Below are positions 38,401-46,859 of a stretch of DNA of 64,000 nt, piece after piece (the first letter of the stretch is position 1; every line of letters begins with the position of its first letter). The notes under the pieces are model-generated. The model was not told the DNA's origin, did not search any database, and saw only the letters and a list, made by a program, of their open reading frames with translations. The DNA comes from Crithidia fasciculata (Eukaryota; Euglenozoa; Kinetoplastea; Trypanosomatida; Trypanosomatidae), in assembly GCA_000331325.2 (NCBI GenBank), contig CM003436.1:2055680-2119679 (forward strand), read 5' to 3'. Both the position numbers and the translations under genes were made by a program.

Positions 38401-41400
38401 ACGGCGTGCTCACCGACGCCGCAAAGAAGGTGGTGAAGGAGGAGGCGATGGTGCAGTCGTGGGTCTTCTGCGACGGCGACATCGACCCGGAGTGGGTGGA
38501 GTCGCTGAACTCGGTGCTGGACGACAACAAGCTGCTCACGATGCCGAACGGCGTGCGGGTGCAGTTCGGCGACAACGTGAACTTTCTCTTCGAGACGCAC
38601 AGCCTCGAGTTCGCCTCGCCCGCCACGGTCTCCCGCATGGGTATCATCTACCTCTCCGAGGAGGACGTCGACCCGAAGGTGGCGGTGGCGACGTGGCTGG
38701 CGGAGCTGCCCGAGGAGTCGCAGGCGCAGCTGCAGCGGTGGATCGACGCGTACTTCTACAAGGCCATCGACTCGCTGCTCACCATCGGCGAGCCGGTGGT
38801 GCAGACGACGCGAACCGGCCTCGTCATGTCGGGCCTTGCCCAGCTGCGCAACTGCGCAACGAAGAAGCAGTTCGCGCTTGCGCTGATCTACGGCCTGGGC
38901 TCCTACCTCGCCGAGGACGCGCGGCGCGACTACGCGAAGGACGTGCTGTACCTCGTCGAGGAGCGCGCACCCGACCCAAAGAACCCACTCGACTTCAAGT
39001 ACGACGAGGACGGCGGCGACTACGTGTCGCTCGAGTTCGAGCCGGCGGTGGACCTGACGGTGGAGGAGCTCTACCGGCACCCGATGGTGGCGACGGTGGA
39101 CTGCCAGCGTGCCCTTGAGGTGATGCGGGCGTGGACGGCGCCGACGAAGCCCGGCGTCTACCGCCCCTTCATCCTCGTCGGCCCCGAAGGCTGCGGGAAG
39201 TCGATGCTGCTCAACAACCTCTTCGCCCACACGAGCAACACGCGCGTCGCCAGCGTCAACTGCTCGGCGCAGACGGAGGCGATCCACGTGATCCAGAAGC
39301 TGAAGCAGACGTGCTCGATGTTCAACTCGAACCAGGGCAAGGTGCTGCGGCCCAAGGAGGCGGAGCGGCTCATCCTGCTGCTGAAGGACCTGAATTTGCC
39401 GAAGCCGGACAAGTACGGCACGGTGCAGCTGCACTCGCTGCTCCAGCAGCTCATCCTGTACAACGGCTTCTACGACGCGGACCTGGAGTGGGTGACGGTG
39501 GAGCGGGTGCAGATCGTGGGCAGCATGAACCCGCCAGGCAGCATGGGCCGCCACCCCGTGGCGCCGCGTTTCCTGGCCATCACGTCCGTCCTCGCCATCT
39601 CCTACCCGTCAAAGGACTCGCTGCAGCAGGTGTACTCGGAGTTCCTGAACGTGATGCTGCAGTCCGGCCGGCTGCAGCTGAACATGGCGAACAAGGGGGC
39701 CGCCGACCTTGCGCGGGTGATCACGACGCTCTACGAGACGGTCACGATGAAGTGCACGGTCGACGTCGCCTCGCACTACGTCTTCAACCCACGCGACCTG
39801 ACGCAGTGGGTGCTGAACCTGCTGAACTACGACACCCCGAACATGGGCGACGTCTTCGCCTACGAGGCGCGCCGCATCTTTGTCGACCGTCTCGTGACGA
39901 TCGAGGAGCGCATGAAGCTGTCCAAGGCGGTGCGGGACAACGTGGCCTTCCTCGTTGGCCACCGCGACGCCCCACCGGAGAAGGAGTCGGTCTACTACGT
40001 CTCGTGGCTCGACGCCGCGCCGACGGGCAAGAAGCGCCTGACACCGGCTGCGCTGGATGACGTGAAGAAGTCGGTGGACGCCTTCGCCGTCAAGTACGCC
40101 CGCGAGAACGCCGACCTCAACGTGCAGCTCATTCCCGAGGTGTGCGCGTGGATTACCCGCGTCGACCGCGTGCTGTCACAGGAGCGCGGCAACCTGCTTC
40201 TCGTGGCGCGCTCCGGCGTGTGTGCGGCGCAGATTGTGCGGCTCGTGGCGTACAACAACCGCACCGAGGTGGTCACCCTCGGCATCACGCGCGACTACGG
40301 CGTGAAGCAGTTCACGACGGAGCTGAAGTCGGTGATGACGAAGGCGGGTGTGGAAGGGCAGAGTGTCGTGCTGCTGCTCGAGGACTTCAACTTCTTCCAC
40401 CCCTACTTCCTTGAGACGATCAACTCTATTCTCTCGTCGGGCGAGGTGCCAGGGCTTTTCTCGCAGGAGGAGCAGGACGCGATGCTGGGGCCGCTGAAGG
40501 ACGACGCGATGGGCGAGGGCATGAGCGCGTACAACTACTTCGTGGAGCGCATCGCCCGCTACCTCCACGTGGTGGTCGTCATGGACCCGACAAACGCCAA
40601 CTACGAGCCGCAGTGCCGCGCCAACCCGGCGCTCTTCACGCGGTGCAACGTGTACTGGATGGGCACGTGGGACAGCGGCAGCTTGAAGATGGTGCCACGC
40701 ATCATGATCGCCGACGCCTTCAAGGAGCTGGACAAGCGCGACGACAAGAAGGAGTTCAGCCTCACCACCGAGCTTGTCCACATCCACCGCTCCTTTGGCG
40801 AGAAGTTCTCGCCGCAGCACTTCAAGGCGCTCTGCCTCACCTTCGACCATCTCTTCCAGACCAAAAGCAAGGAGGTGACGGACGGCCTCAACCGGCTGAA
40901 GAGCGGCGTGACGAAGCTCGACGAGGCACAGGAGAACGTGGACAAGATCGCGACGGACGTCACGGAGAAGAAGAAGCTGCTGGAGGTGAAGCAGCGCGAG
41001 GCCGACGACGCCTTGAAGGAGATCCAGAAGAAGATGGAGGAGGCCGGCAACCAGAAGCGCAGCATCCACAAGATCCAGAAGGAGCTCGACAAGGAGCAAA
41101 CCGCGATTCAGGAGCGCAAGGTCGTGATTGAGGGCCGCCTCAGCGGCATTCAGCCCGTCCTCGACGCGGCCCTCTCCGCCGTCAGCTCCATCCGCTCCGA
41201 CCACCTGACGGAGCTGCGCTCGATGGCGAAGCCGCCGGCCGCCGTGCAGTGCGTGATGCAGGGCGTCGTGCTGCTCATCGAGAACGGCAAGGGCTCCGAG
41301 GCGGCGGCGTGGCCGGCGATCCGCAAGGTGCTGGCCGGCGACATCAAGGGGCAGATCCTGAACTTTGACATCGACAACGTCAACCCGGCCGCGCGGGTGC

Positions 41401-44400
41401 AGGTGGAGAAGTTCATCGCCGCCAACGCCGACGCCTTCAAGCGCGAGGCGATCGCGCGTGCCTCGAAGGCAGCAGCGCCGATGGCGGAGTGGCTGAAGGC
41501 CGTCGTCGAGTACAGCAAGGTGCTCGAGACGGTCGCGCCGATGCGGGCGGAGCTGAAGGAGTACGAGGCGAACATCCAGAAGGGGCAGGAGGACATGACC
41601 AAATACGAGGGGAAGCTGAAGAAGGTGGAGAAGAAGGTGGACGAGCTGAAGCAGAAGTTTGGCGAGAAGACGACGGAGGCGGAGCGGCTGAAGGACCAGC
41701 TGGAGCAGGCGGAGCAGCTGCTGATCAATGCGAAGGAGCTGCTCGCGAAGCTCGGCGACGAGCACACTCGCTGGACGGCGCAGATGAAAACGATCAAGGC
41801 GGACTCGAACTTCCTGCCAAAGCGGTGCCTGCTGGCGGCTGCCTTCATCACCTACCTCGGCAAGGACGCGGAAGACAAGCGACGGGCCACGCTTACGGAG
41901 TGGAAGGAGCGGGTGAAGCTGCAGGACTTCAACTTCTTCACCTTCCTGCGCGACGAGAGCGTGCAGCTGCACTACAAGGCGGAGGGACTGCCAGGCGACG
42001 AGCTCTCGCTGGACAACGCCGTCATGATCCACGAGCAGGTGACGACGGCGCTGATCGAGGACCCGTCGGGACTGGCTGTGGGGTGGCTGCAGGCGAACCT
42101 GAAGAAGCAGAAGTCGGTGGTGGACGTGTGCAACATCTCCGAGGACCGTCTTGTTTCGGCGCTGGAGCTGGCCCTTCGCTTTGGCAAGAAGTTCATCATC
42201 ACGGACGTGGATCGGGTCGAGCCCTTCCTCTACCCGATTCTGCGCAAGGAGCTGCACAACGAGGGCACGAAGCGGGTCATCCAGATTGGCGACCGCCGCA
42301 CCGTCGACTACGCCGACGGCTTCCAGCTCTACCTCGTCACCCGCAACACTGACCTGCGTGTGGCGCCTGACATCCTCAGCTACCTCACTCCGGTGAGCTT
42401 CACCATCACGCACAGCGGGCTCGAGGGGCAGTTCCTCGGCATCACGATCCAGCACGAGCAGCCGCAGCTGGAGAAGGACAAGCTGGAGATTCTCAAGAAG
42501 GAAGAGAGCCTGAAGATGCAGCTGGCGGAGCTGGAGGAGCGACTGCTGGCGAACCTGGCCAACTCCGAGGGCTCGCTGCTGGAGAACAAGACGCTGATCG
42601 AGTCGCTGAACCAGATCAAGTCGCAGGCGAGCGACATCACGGCGGCGCTGGAGCAGTCGAAGGTGGTGCAGGAGGACCTTGACGTGAAGCGCAACGTCTA
42701 CCGCCCGTTCGCCACGACGGCGAGCTCCATCTTCTTCCTCACCAAGAGCCTTGAGCAGCTGTCGCACATGTACCAGTTCTCCTTCCACCTCTTTCTCGAC
42801 CTCTTTCAGCGCGCGCTGCGCCACCACAAGGACCTCCGCACCGACCCCGAGACGAAGATCGCCGCGCTGCAGGAGACGTTCATCCAGATCACCGTGTCCG
42901 CTATTGCGCAGTCGCTCTTCAAGGAGCACCGCGTCGTCTACGGCGTGCACCTCTGCCGCAGCCTCTACCCGGCCGAGTGCTCCTCTGCGGAGTGGGAGTT
43001 CTTCGTCGACGGCGCCATCGCCGCGGAGGAGAAGCGCAAGGAGGTGCGGGTGCCGACCTTTGTGCTGCCGGACAGCATCGACACCTTCCGCACCTTCGCC
43101 GTCCTCTTCCCCGACCTCGCCGCCAAGGCGCGCTTCCAGGAGGCGGACGTGTGGCTGCAGTGGATGCGCACCGCGACGCCAGAGACGGACTACCCGGGCT
43201 TCCTTAAGCCGCTCACGCACTTCCAGCGCCTCCTGCTGATGAAGACGCTGCGCGGCGATCGCCTCATTGCTGCGATGAACACCGTCTCGTGCACGCTGCT
43301 CAAGGTCGACTCGCTCGGCGAGAGCAGCTCGCTGGCCTCGGCGGTCGACCAGTCGGAGGCGACTCGCCCGGTGCTGCTCCTCATCACGGCCGGCGCCGAC
43401 CCCTCGCAGGAGCTGCAGACGATCGCCCACGAGAAGATCGGCCGCACGCGCTTCCACCAGCTCGCGATGGGCAGCGGGCAGACCGACGAGGCGATGCGGC
43501 TGGTGCGGGCGGCGGCCAGCAAGGGCGAGTGGGTCTTTTTGAAGAACCTTCACTTAGTCATTCCGTGGGTGTCGCAGCTGCAGAAGGAGCTGACGGTGCT
43601 GAAGCCGAATGCGGCCTTCCGTCTCTTCTTGACAAGCGAGGCACACGACGAGTTCCCGTCGATCTTGCTGGGGCAGTCGCTCAAGATCACCTTCGAGCCG
43701 CCGCCGGGCATCAAGCAGAACCTCCTCCGCACCTACCGCGACTGGGGCGCCGCCTTTGTGAACGACAAGGACGAGAAGCAGCGGCAGCTCCTCTTCACGG
43801 CGGCCACGCTGCAGGCGATTGTGCAGGAGCGCCGCTCCTACGTCCCGCAGGGGTGGACGAAGGACTACGAGGTGACCGCCTCCGACCTCAAGTCGTCCGC
43901 CGACATCGTGCTCCGTCAGGCGCCGCAGGGCAGCGAGGTGGACTGGCGCGCCATCCGCGGCATCCTGAACGACGCCATCTATGGCGGCAAGATGGAGACG
44001 GCCTACGACACCCGCATCATGACCACCTACATTGAGAAGATGTTCAGCGCCAACTGCGTCACGGGCGGGCGGCAGCAGGAGCCCCTCTTCCACCACACCC
44101 GCGTCCCCACCGGCGGCTACGCCGAGTACGAGAAGGTCATTCTGAAGCTGCCCGACAGCGACATCCCGGCGCTCTTCTCGCTGCCGCCGAACGCGGACCG
44201 CGTCGTGCAGCTCACCCGCGTTCGAGTCTTGACGAACGACCTGCAGCGGCTGAACGAGTCGCAGCGGGAGGCCGCGGTGGATCGCGAGGCGTGGGCGGCG
44301 CGGCTCACCCCGCTGCTCGACGCCTGGACCGCCCTCACCGCGCCGCACGCCGACATCCTCGTGCCACCGCCGTCCGCACCGCCGAGTCCGTCGGCAGCTG

Positions 44401-45128
44401 CGTCGTCGGCGCCGAAGCCAATCGACCGCTTCATCGCGGCAGAGGTGCTGACGGCGCTGCGTCTCGTGGCGCAGGTGAACACGACGGTCAGCGATCTGCG
44501 CAAGGTGATTGAAGGCAACGCGCTGCTCACCGAGGAGCGGCGTGGCGAGGCGGCGGCGATGATTCTCGGCGACGTGCCGGCGAGCTGGGAGGGCCGCTTC
44601 CCGAGTGCGGCCCGCATCGCGGCTTGGATGCCGGCGCTGGTGCGCAAGACGGTGGCGATGGCAGAGTGGCAGAAGATGGTGTCGCTGGGCACGCTGATGA
44701 GCGCGAGTCTCGACCTTTCCAAGTTTTTCCGCGCCAAGACGTTCTTGAATGCGTTGCGGCAGGAAACAGCCCATGTCATCCACCAGCCCCTCGTGACGCT
44801 CGTGCTTGTCTCGACGACGTCGTCGCCGCCGGCAGATGCGCCGTGTGCGGTGGCCCTCGAAGGTCTGCTGCTGCAGGGTGCGGTGCTGGACGATGCGGAT
44901 CGGCTGGAGGTGATCGCGACGGCCGACGAGCCCGCTGTGTTTCCCATCAAGAAGGCCTTTGTGGTGTGGATGACGACGCCGCCCTCGCTGCCGGCCTCGG
45001 TGCGGGTGCCGGTGTACGCCAACACAACGAAGGAGGACTACGTGTGCGACTTTGTGCTCCCCTGTGCTGACGCCATCGCGGCGCGCAACTTTGTCCTCTC
45101 TGGGGTGTCGATCGTGCTGGAGCAGTAG
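32406..45128 (+). CDS. DYNC2H1: cytoplasmic dynein-2 (IFT) heavy chain
   Basis: 4240 residues, near the ~4300 of human DYNC2H1, the retrograde intraflagellar transport motor. AAA1 P-loop GPAGTGKT is at 1648-1655, with CFDEFN Walker B near 1700. AAA2 GPSGSGKS is at 1947-1954 and AAA3 GPEGCGKS at 2259-2266. AAA4 reads ARSGVCAA at 2601-2608 and has lost the P-loop Lys/Thr. The antiparallel stalk with the microtubule-binding tip spans about 2824-3127. Sequence around AAA1 (CDEGIDFKSMGRIFTGLVKC, NLKQLF) and the C-terminal DLSKFFRAKTFLNALRQETA are dynein-2 hallmarks, unlike axonemal or dynein-1 chains. Trypanosomatids have two dynein-2 heavy chains (DHC2.1 and DHC2.2) reported to act as a heterodimer; I cannot tell which this is. 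Confidence 0.93.
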   Translation: MNLSPTVRDCVTAVTKTVKKRLSGDVKDRIDGGSAVELHVQMSLTTAAEAAATLLAAMTKAACGADKGSTKLPTGEITVDAASPLPVRSFAECVRVGTFRFQELPADNPTVCTIAEATYVRHLQRSSDLTVYGLENFPPCLLRSALTRFDVSVGGYVVLSLVITKEKNVVLRLFTAAIDTVMSSMCSTAFTSGALPPAWANRASLEPHQLLDVLEDVQMSINEYWHDSAQDDHARSVAVFLMSSVGGDICSYFKEKIAAGDGVFRGDKKLVEEAHLCCEEWAVICNRLTKIDWASEWGESYEDGALTCVRTRLRTALSLRGIIEEVGELLGADDFHALKTEVLWDVFSDVALMDSSASVQNQWNAALAAYYRRLEPIEHRCATVLRELFATRVGFAPQAILNEFSGYCNLMKRPIIARELVNERDGLLGKLNERLGAIRLEYEHRAESTEDEQVLEEEDRRCQTGRFFPGVVNNIIWLRQLRGRIEEMIEMCASILNDLPNASTFVAAAKQVLDEVQDYEQECFRGWAADIEDKSNVLTLDADAPLMEIDAKGRVEVNFAERLVQLLKEVRVLGTLGFNIPRTVTRIAQQGAQFLPMGVALKQVAHTYNSMAADIIPCTRAMLLEPALGFEKVITADGSKKLTWRSAKEAARFIEKLQGASQSLTDCNRRLHKIHREMESLVVELFGISLLRSRDRWLRKVRQMREKMELAGFQNTEAWREFWDMQLYKAMEAQYQLGLESLHETIEEIKADIVWDADNGQAVLRPTLESLRAQYYQRIHDFITFPQRFQGCSEKSVFKEMPSRNANGIYAVLQHAAQLFKRVTHELKRFTPYLVIGRCGKGENPTLEQIVGKSLTEVQHWEQSVRLLKQKGKEINGEELFIKCDCITLCTAAIKGAVEEHLVRLTDALKLTLKASAEQHLTSINDYLAKAAACLDSKLTKLDEIGEANLLYGELMEQRPAIEVEFYHFYNKNVLLQNMTGTAGLDFAKTKERWDTFMKRLDSHEKEVEDQLNRMKGTVSESVKEWEKDSIRFTTRWHEMKPKDLNSQKPLEFVTKRKAELQTLKERGEECKKQCEYFHLDEPDLQPLEDAESDIEDYFNMWSMLGDFQQQVQEICQEPWISFRAKLYRFEDFVKVWQEKLKEIPANSVTVHIRTMLDQWGRCAPLLKYVRGDGFTPAHWTELFTLLKLRNVTQDTVNFGQILDRHESILNNEAQIKKLHSRAQGEAQIREALDDVRAWGTEARFALTPHPDRAGVVLITDWKDTMSALSDNRALLLSMKESPYFSLFSNDATKWEQRLSTLDEYLRHMNQIQRKWVYLEPIFRRGALPNERQRFDRIDSAYLTVMKAVEKDSRLMSLAEHGEFKSTLRDVSEQLERCQKALNEYLESKRDSFPRFYFISDDDLLEILAQSKNPSVIQSHLKKLFMGIHSVQFDAQKENILQVLSLEGEVVALLKPVRVTEEVEAWLSQLDVEVKATLKAHVAQCVAKSDIGAYASQVLCTAEMVAFTRRVEAAIRESSSGGAALKKLKAGLQTRLRELTAYAGGNSDALVGIKLKALIMDLIHNIAVVDLLIANNVERETHWLWKKQLRFYLDGTQQCLLRMVDAEFRYSYEYQGNAPKLVHTPLTDRCYLTLTQGMQLGYGGNPYGPAGTGKTESVKALGNAMGRQVLVFNCDEGIDFKSMGRIFTGLVKCGAWGCFDEFNRLKVDQLSAVSQMIQVIQEALKNGEKTCGLLGKDIKVDANAGIFVTLNPAGKGYGGRSKLPDNLKQLFRSISMSAPDNELITETILYSEGFENATQLATKVVETFKLSSQLLSHQQHYDWGLRAMKAVLRLGGILIHDFLMERVAGKVELTAEQTLQKESEIVIKSLRVNTLSKLTFDDAVLFNTLLSDIFPGVPVLEIDYKELRPAIEESVKELKLQVVEAQIQKILQLYEALRQRMGVVLVGPSGSGKSTLMRVLRRALQRLGKQVPLYVVNPKALPREQLLGHMDPDTREWFDGVLTDAAKKVVKEEAMVQSWVFCDGDIDPEWVESLNSVLDDNKLLTMPNGVRVQFGDNVNFLFETHSLEFASPATVSRMGIIYLSEEDVDPKVAVATWLAELPEESQAQLQRWIDAYFYKAIDSLLTIGEPVVQTTRTGLVMSGLAQLRNCATKKQFALALIYGLGSYLAEDARRDYAKDVLYLVEERAPDPKNPLDFKYDEDGGDYVSLEFEPAVDLTVEELYRHPMVATVDCQRALEVMRAWTAPTKPGVYRPFILVGPEGCGKSMLLNNLFAHTSNTRVASVNCSAQTEAIHVIQKLKQTCSMFNSNQGKVLRPKEAERLILLLKDLNLPKPDKYGTVQLHSLLQQLILYNGFYDADLEWVTVERVQIVGSMNPPGSMGRHPVAPRFLAITSVLAISYPSKDSLQQVYSEFLNVMLQSGRLQLNMANKGAADLARVITTLYETVTMKCTVDVASHYVFNPRDLTQWVLNLLNYDTPNMGDVFAYEARRIFVDRLVTIEERMKLSKAVRDNVAFLVGHRDAPPEKESVYYVSWLDAAPTGKKRLTPAALDDVKKSVDAFAVKYARENADLNVQLIPEVCAWITRVDRVLSQERGNLLLVARSGVCAAQIVRLVAYNNRTEVVTLGITRDYGVKQFTTELKSVMTKAGVEGQSVVLLLEDFNFFHPYFLETINSILSSGEVPGLFSQEEQDAMLGPLKDDAMGEGMSAYNYFVERIARYLHVVVVMDPTNANYEPQCRANPALFTRCNVYWMGTWDSGSLKMVPRIMIADAFKELDKRDDKKEFSLTTELVHIHRSFGEKFSPQHFKALCLTFDHLFQTKSKEVTDGLNRLKSGVTKLDEAQENVDKIATDVTEKKKLLEVKQREADDALKEIQKKMEEAGNQKRSIHKIQKELDKEQTAIQERKVVIEGRLSGIQPVLDAALSAVSSIRSDHLTELRSMAKPPAAVQCVMQGVVLLIENGKGSEAAAWPAIRKVLAGDIKGQILNFDIDNVNPAARVQVEKFIAANADAFKREAIARASKAAAPMAEWLKAVVEYSKVLETVAPMRAELKEYEANIQKGQEDMTKYEGKLKKVEKKVDELKQKFGEKTTEAERLKDQLEQAEQLLINAKELLAKLGDEHTRWTAQMKTIKADSNFLPKRCLLAAAFITYLGKDAEDKRRATLTEWKERVKLQDFNFFTFLRDESVQLHYKAEGLPGDELSLDNAVMIHEQVTTALIEDPSGLAVGWLQANLKKQKSVVDVCNISEDRLVSALELALRFGKKFIITDVDRVEPFLYPILRKELHNEGTKRVIQIGDRRTVDYADGFQLYLVTRNTDLRVAPDILSYLTPVSFTITHSGLEGQFLGITIQHEQPQLEKDKLEILKKEESLKMQLAELEERLLANLANSEGSLLENKTLIESLNQIKSQASDITAALEQSKVVQEDLDVKRNVYRPFATTASSIFFLTKSLEQLSHMYQFSFHLFLDLFQRALRHHKDLRTDPETKIAALQETFIQITVSAIAQSLFKEHRVVYGVHLCRSLYPAECSSAEWEFFVDGAIAAEEKRKEVRVPTFVLPDSIDTFRTFAVLFPDLAAKARFQEADVWLQWMRTATPETDYPGFLKPLTHFQRLLLMKTLRGDRLIAAMNTVSCTLLKVDSLGESSSLASAVDQSEATRPVLLLITAGADPSQELQTIAHEKIGRTRFHQLAMGSGQTDEAMRLVRAAASKGEWVFLKNLHLVIPWVSQLQKELTVLKPNAAFRLFLTSEAHDEFPSILLGQSLKITFEPPPGIKQNLLRTYRDWGAAFVNDKDEKQRQLLFTAATLQAIVQERRSYVPQGWTKDYEVTASDLKSSADIVLRQAPQGSEVDWRAIRGILNDAIYGGKMETAYDTRIMTTYIEKMFSANCVTGGRQQEPLFHHTRVPTGGYAEYEKVILKLPDSDIPALFSLPPNADRVVQLTRVRVLTNDLQRLNESQREAAVDREAWAARLTPLLDAWTALTAPHADILVPPPSAPPSPSAAASSAPKPIDRFIAAEVLTALRLVAQVNTTVSDLRKVIEGNALLTEERRGEAAAMILGDVPASWEGRFPSAARIAAWMPALVRKTVAMAEWQKMVSLGTLMSASLDLSKFFRAKTFLNALRQETAHVIHQPLVTLVLVSTTSSPPADAPCAVALEGLLLQGAVLDDADRLEVIATADEPAVFPIKKAFVVWMTTPPSLPASVRVPVYANTTKEDYVCDFVLPCADAIAARNFVLSGVSIVLEQ

Positions 45129-45910
45129 CGCTGACGAGGCTCTTTTATATAAGTTGATGGCTGATAACTGAGTGATCTCAGACTGCTCTCGCTAATCTGA
45201 GTAGAGGCATCTTTTTTTTTTTTTCAACCCTCTGTGTGTTGGTCGTCTCCTTGTTATTGATCCACTTTATCTTTCTTTCTTTTTGTATTCGAGCACTTGT
45301 AGATGAAACATCGCATCGTAAGGTGCGGCTATGTAGAGCTTTTTCCAACTGATATTTCTATTTTCTTAAAGCTGTGTAGGGTATTCTACAATTCATTTTT
45401 TGATGATGTTGTCGTGGTCGTGTGTGTGTGTGCGTATGTGCATCCGTGCCGGTTTGCGTGTGCTGTCGGCCTTCGCTTTTTTTTTCTGTTGTGGACCGGT
45501 TTTTGCTGTGCTTTCTGATGTTTCCATGTATATCCCGCTGACGTCGTCTCCTACCAAATTAGCTTACACGGCTCTAACAAAGAAGAACAGTATCCCACAA
45601 GCAGCACTCCCTTTTTGCCGCGTGTCCTCTGCGGGAATTTGAATATGAAGCGCGAGTTGCCACGGTGGAGTGAAGAGAAAAAAAAAAATAATGTTGAAAC
45701 GCCCGCACGATGACTTGCCGCCAACGCTTGTCACCACGTGCGCCACCCGCAGCACAACTGAAGCTCAATTCAGGAAGGCGCGCCTATAAATTTAGCCTGC
45801 ATTTCATGCATTCATACGCCGTCATCGTTCTCTCTTCCCACGCCTTCTCCTGTTGCTCCCCTCATCTCGCGTTCTCCACTATTCAGCAACCACACCATCA
45901 TCTCAAGCCA
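45129..45910. other. intergenic spacer, dynein-2 heavy chain to CCHC gene
   Basis: 782 nt. T runs near 45212-45224 and 45477-45486, a TG-rich stretch near 45419-45440, an A run near 45680-45689, and a long CT-rich tract up to about 45882. No gene recognised. Confidence 0.6.
45828..45886 (+). promoter_or_regulatory. predicted trans-splice acceptor that decides the CCHC gene start
   Basis: A long CT-rich tract is followed by AG at 45885-45886. The in-frame upstream ATG at 45710 would be removed, leaving ATG 45911 about 25 nt into the mRNA. Confidence 0.5.
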
Positions 45911-46372
45911 ATGTACGGCGACAGGGGCCCACCAAAGGGCTACAGCGTCCCCCGCTACGACACCAACACCACCCGCTACTGCCAGCTCTGCACCAGCGCC
46001 GAGCACTGGACCTTCGAGTGCCCCACGAAGGCGTCCGCCGGCACGTCGGCGGCCAAGGCGGCGCGAAAGAGCAACACAACCACGGTGAAGCTGAGCCGCA
46101 GTCAGATGCTCAAGTACGGTGTCAAGCCAAAGGTGGCGGCCTTCGTGCCCGAGCCCACGGAGCGCGAGGTGTTCGACTCGGAGATGAAGGAGCTGCGCAA
46201 GGTTCTGACGGCCGAGGTGCGGGCGGAGTTAAAAGGTGGCAAGGACGGGAAGCCCGCCGTCGATGCAACGCAGCCACCGCCGTTGAAGTCAGTGCCAAAG
46301 AGCGCAACGAAGGACGAGCCGGCCGGAGAGTCAGTGATGATCAAGCAAGAGCGGAGTGAGGAGCGCGAGTAG
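45911..46372 (+). CDS. CCHC zinc-knuckle protein (ZCCHC10-like)
   Basis: 153 residues from ATG 45911. One zinc knuckle of the C-x2-C-x4-H-x4-C type uses C24, C27, H32 and C37 (CQLCTSAEHWTFEC). The flanking residues RYCQxCxxxxHWTxEC are those of ZCCHC10 and similar proteins, which bind single-stranded RNA or DNA. The remainder is Lys/Glu/Ala-rich with a conserved-looking segment LSRSQMLKYGVKPK near 60-75 and a disordered, charged tail. A single knuckle with a basic tail suggests an RNA-binding cofactor in the nucleus or cytoplasm, but the target is unknown. An N-terminal extension to 45710 is unlikely given the splice signal. Confidence 0.8.
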   Translation: MYGDRGPPKGYSVPRYDTNTTRYCQLCTSAEHWTFECPTKASAGTSAAKAARKSNTTTVKLSRSQMLKYGVKPKVAAFVPEPTEREVFDSEMKELRKVLTAEVRAELKGGKDGKPAVDATQPPPLKSVPKSATKDEPAGESVMIKQERSEERE

Positions 46373-46859
46373 TTTTCCTAATTGTAAGTGTAAAGCAACT
46401 TGCATCGATGGAGTAACAGATGTCTCCTCTTTCACTTTCGTGCACCATCCTCACCGACTCCGCTGTGCTGAACGACTATTTTTTTTTGTCTTTTGTTTTG
46501 CATTATTGTCGCGACGAGTTTCTTGTACACTAAAAGCCTCCTCTATGCTTGACACGGCTACAGCGCAAGACAAATAAATAAATTAATAGAATACAGCTCC
46601 GTGTCCTCCGTATTTGTGTGTTCAATGAGATCCATGCGTTCAACGTGACTGCACGGACAGGACAGGGCAGCTTGTGTTAACTACGTCTCCCAGTTCCGTC
46701 TTTTTCCTTTTCTTCACATTCACTTTCCTACCTCTCTCAAAAGTAATCTTCTTTTCCCACTTCTCTTGTGCTCTCCTCTTTCTCCGCTCGATGTGCTCCC
46801 CAATTGAGCTCCGTCAACTTCCACTGTACTGAACTCAGATCATTCTTTGGAGTGGACGT
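46373..46859. other. intergenic spacer, CCHC gene to FAM20-like gene
   Basis: 487 nt. Holds a T run near 46479-46487, an AT-rich block near 46573-46590 and CT-rich tracts near 46698-46780 before the next start. No gene recognised. Confidence 0.6.

Noticed and set aside
35172-39554. 1460-codon open frame on the minus strand inside the dynein gene
   Set aside because: The protein is a low-complexity Leu/Arg/Val/His-rich translation with no domain, a shadow of GC3-biased codons that avoid antisense stops; the plus strand holds a clear dynein.
40176-43553. 1125-codon minus-strand frame inside the dynein gene
   Set aside because: Same explanation: antisense of a GC3-rich coding region, with no recognisable motifs.
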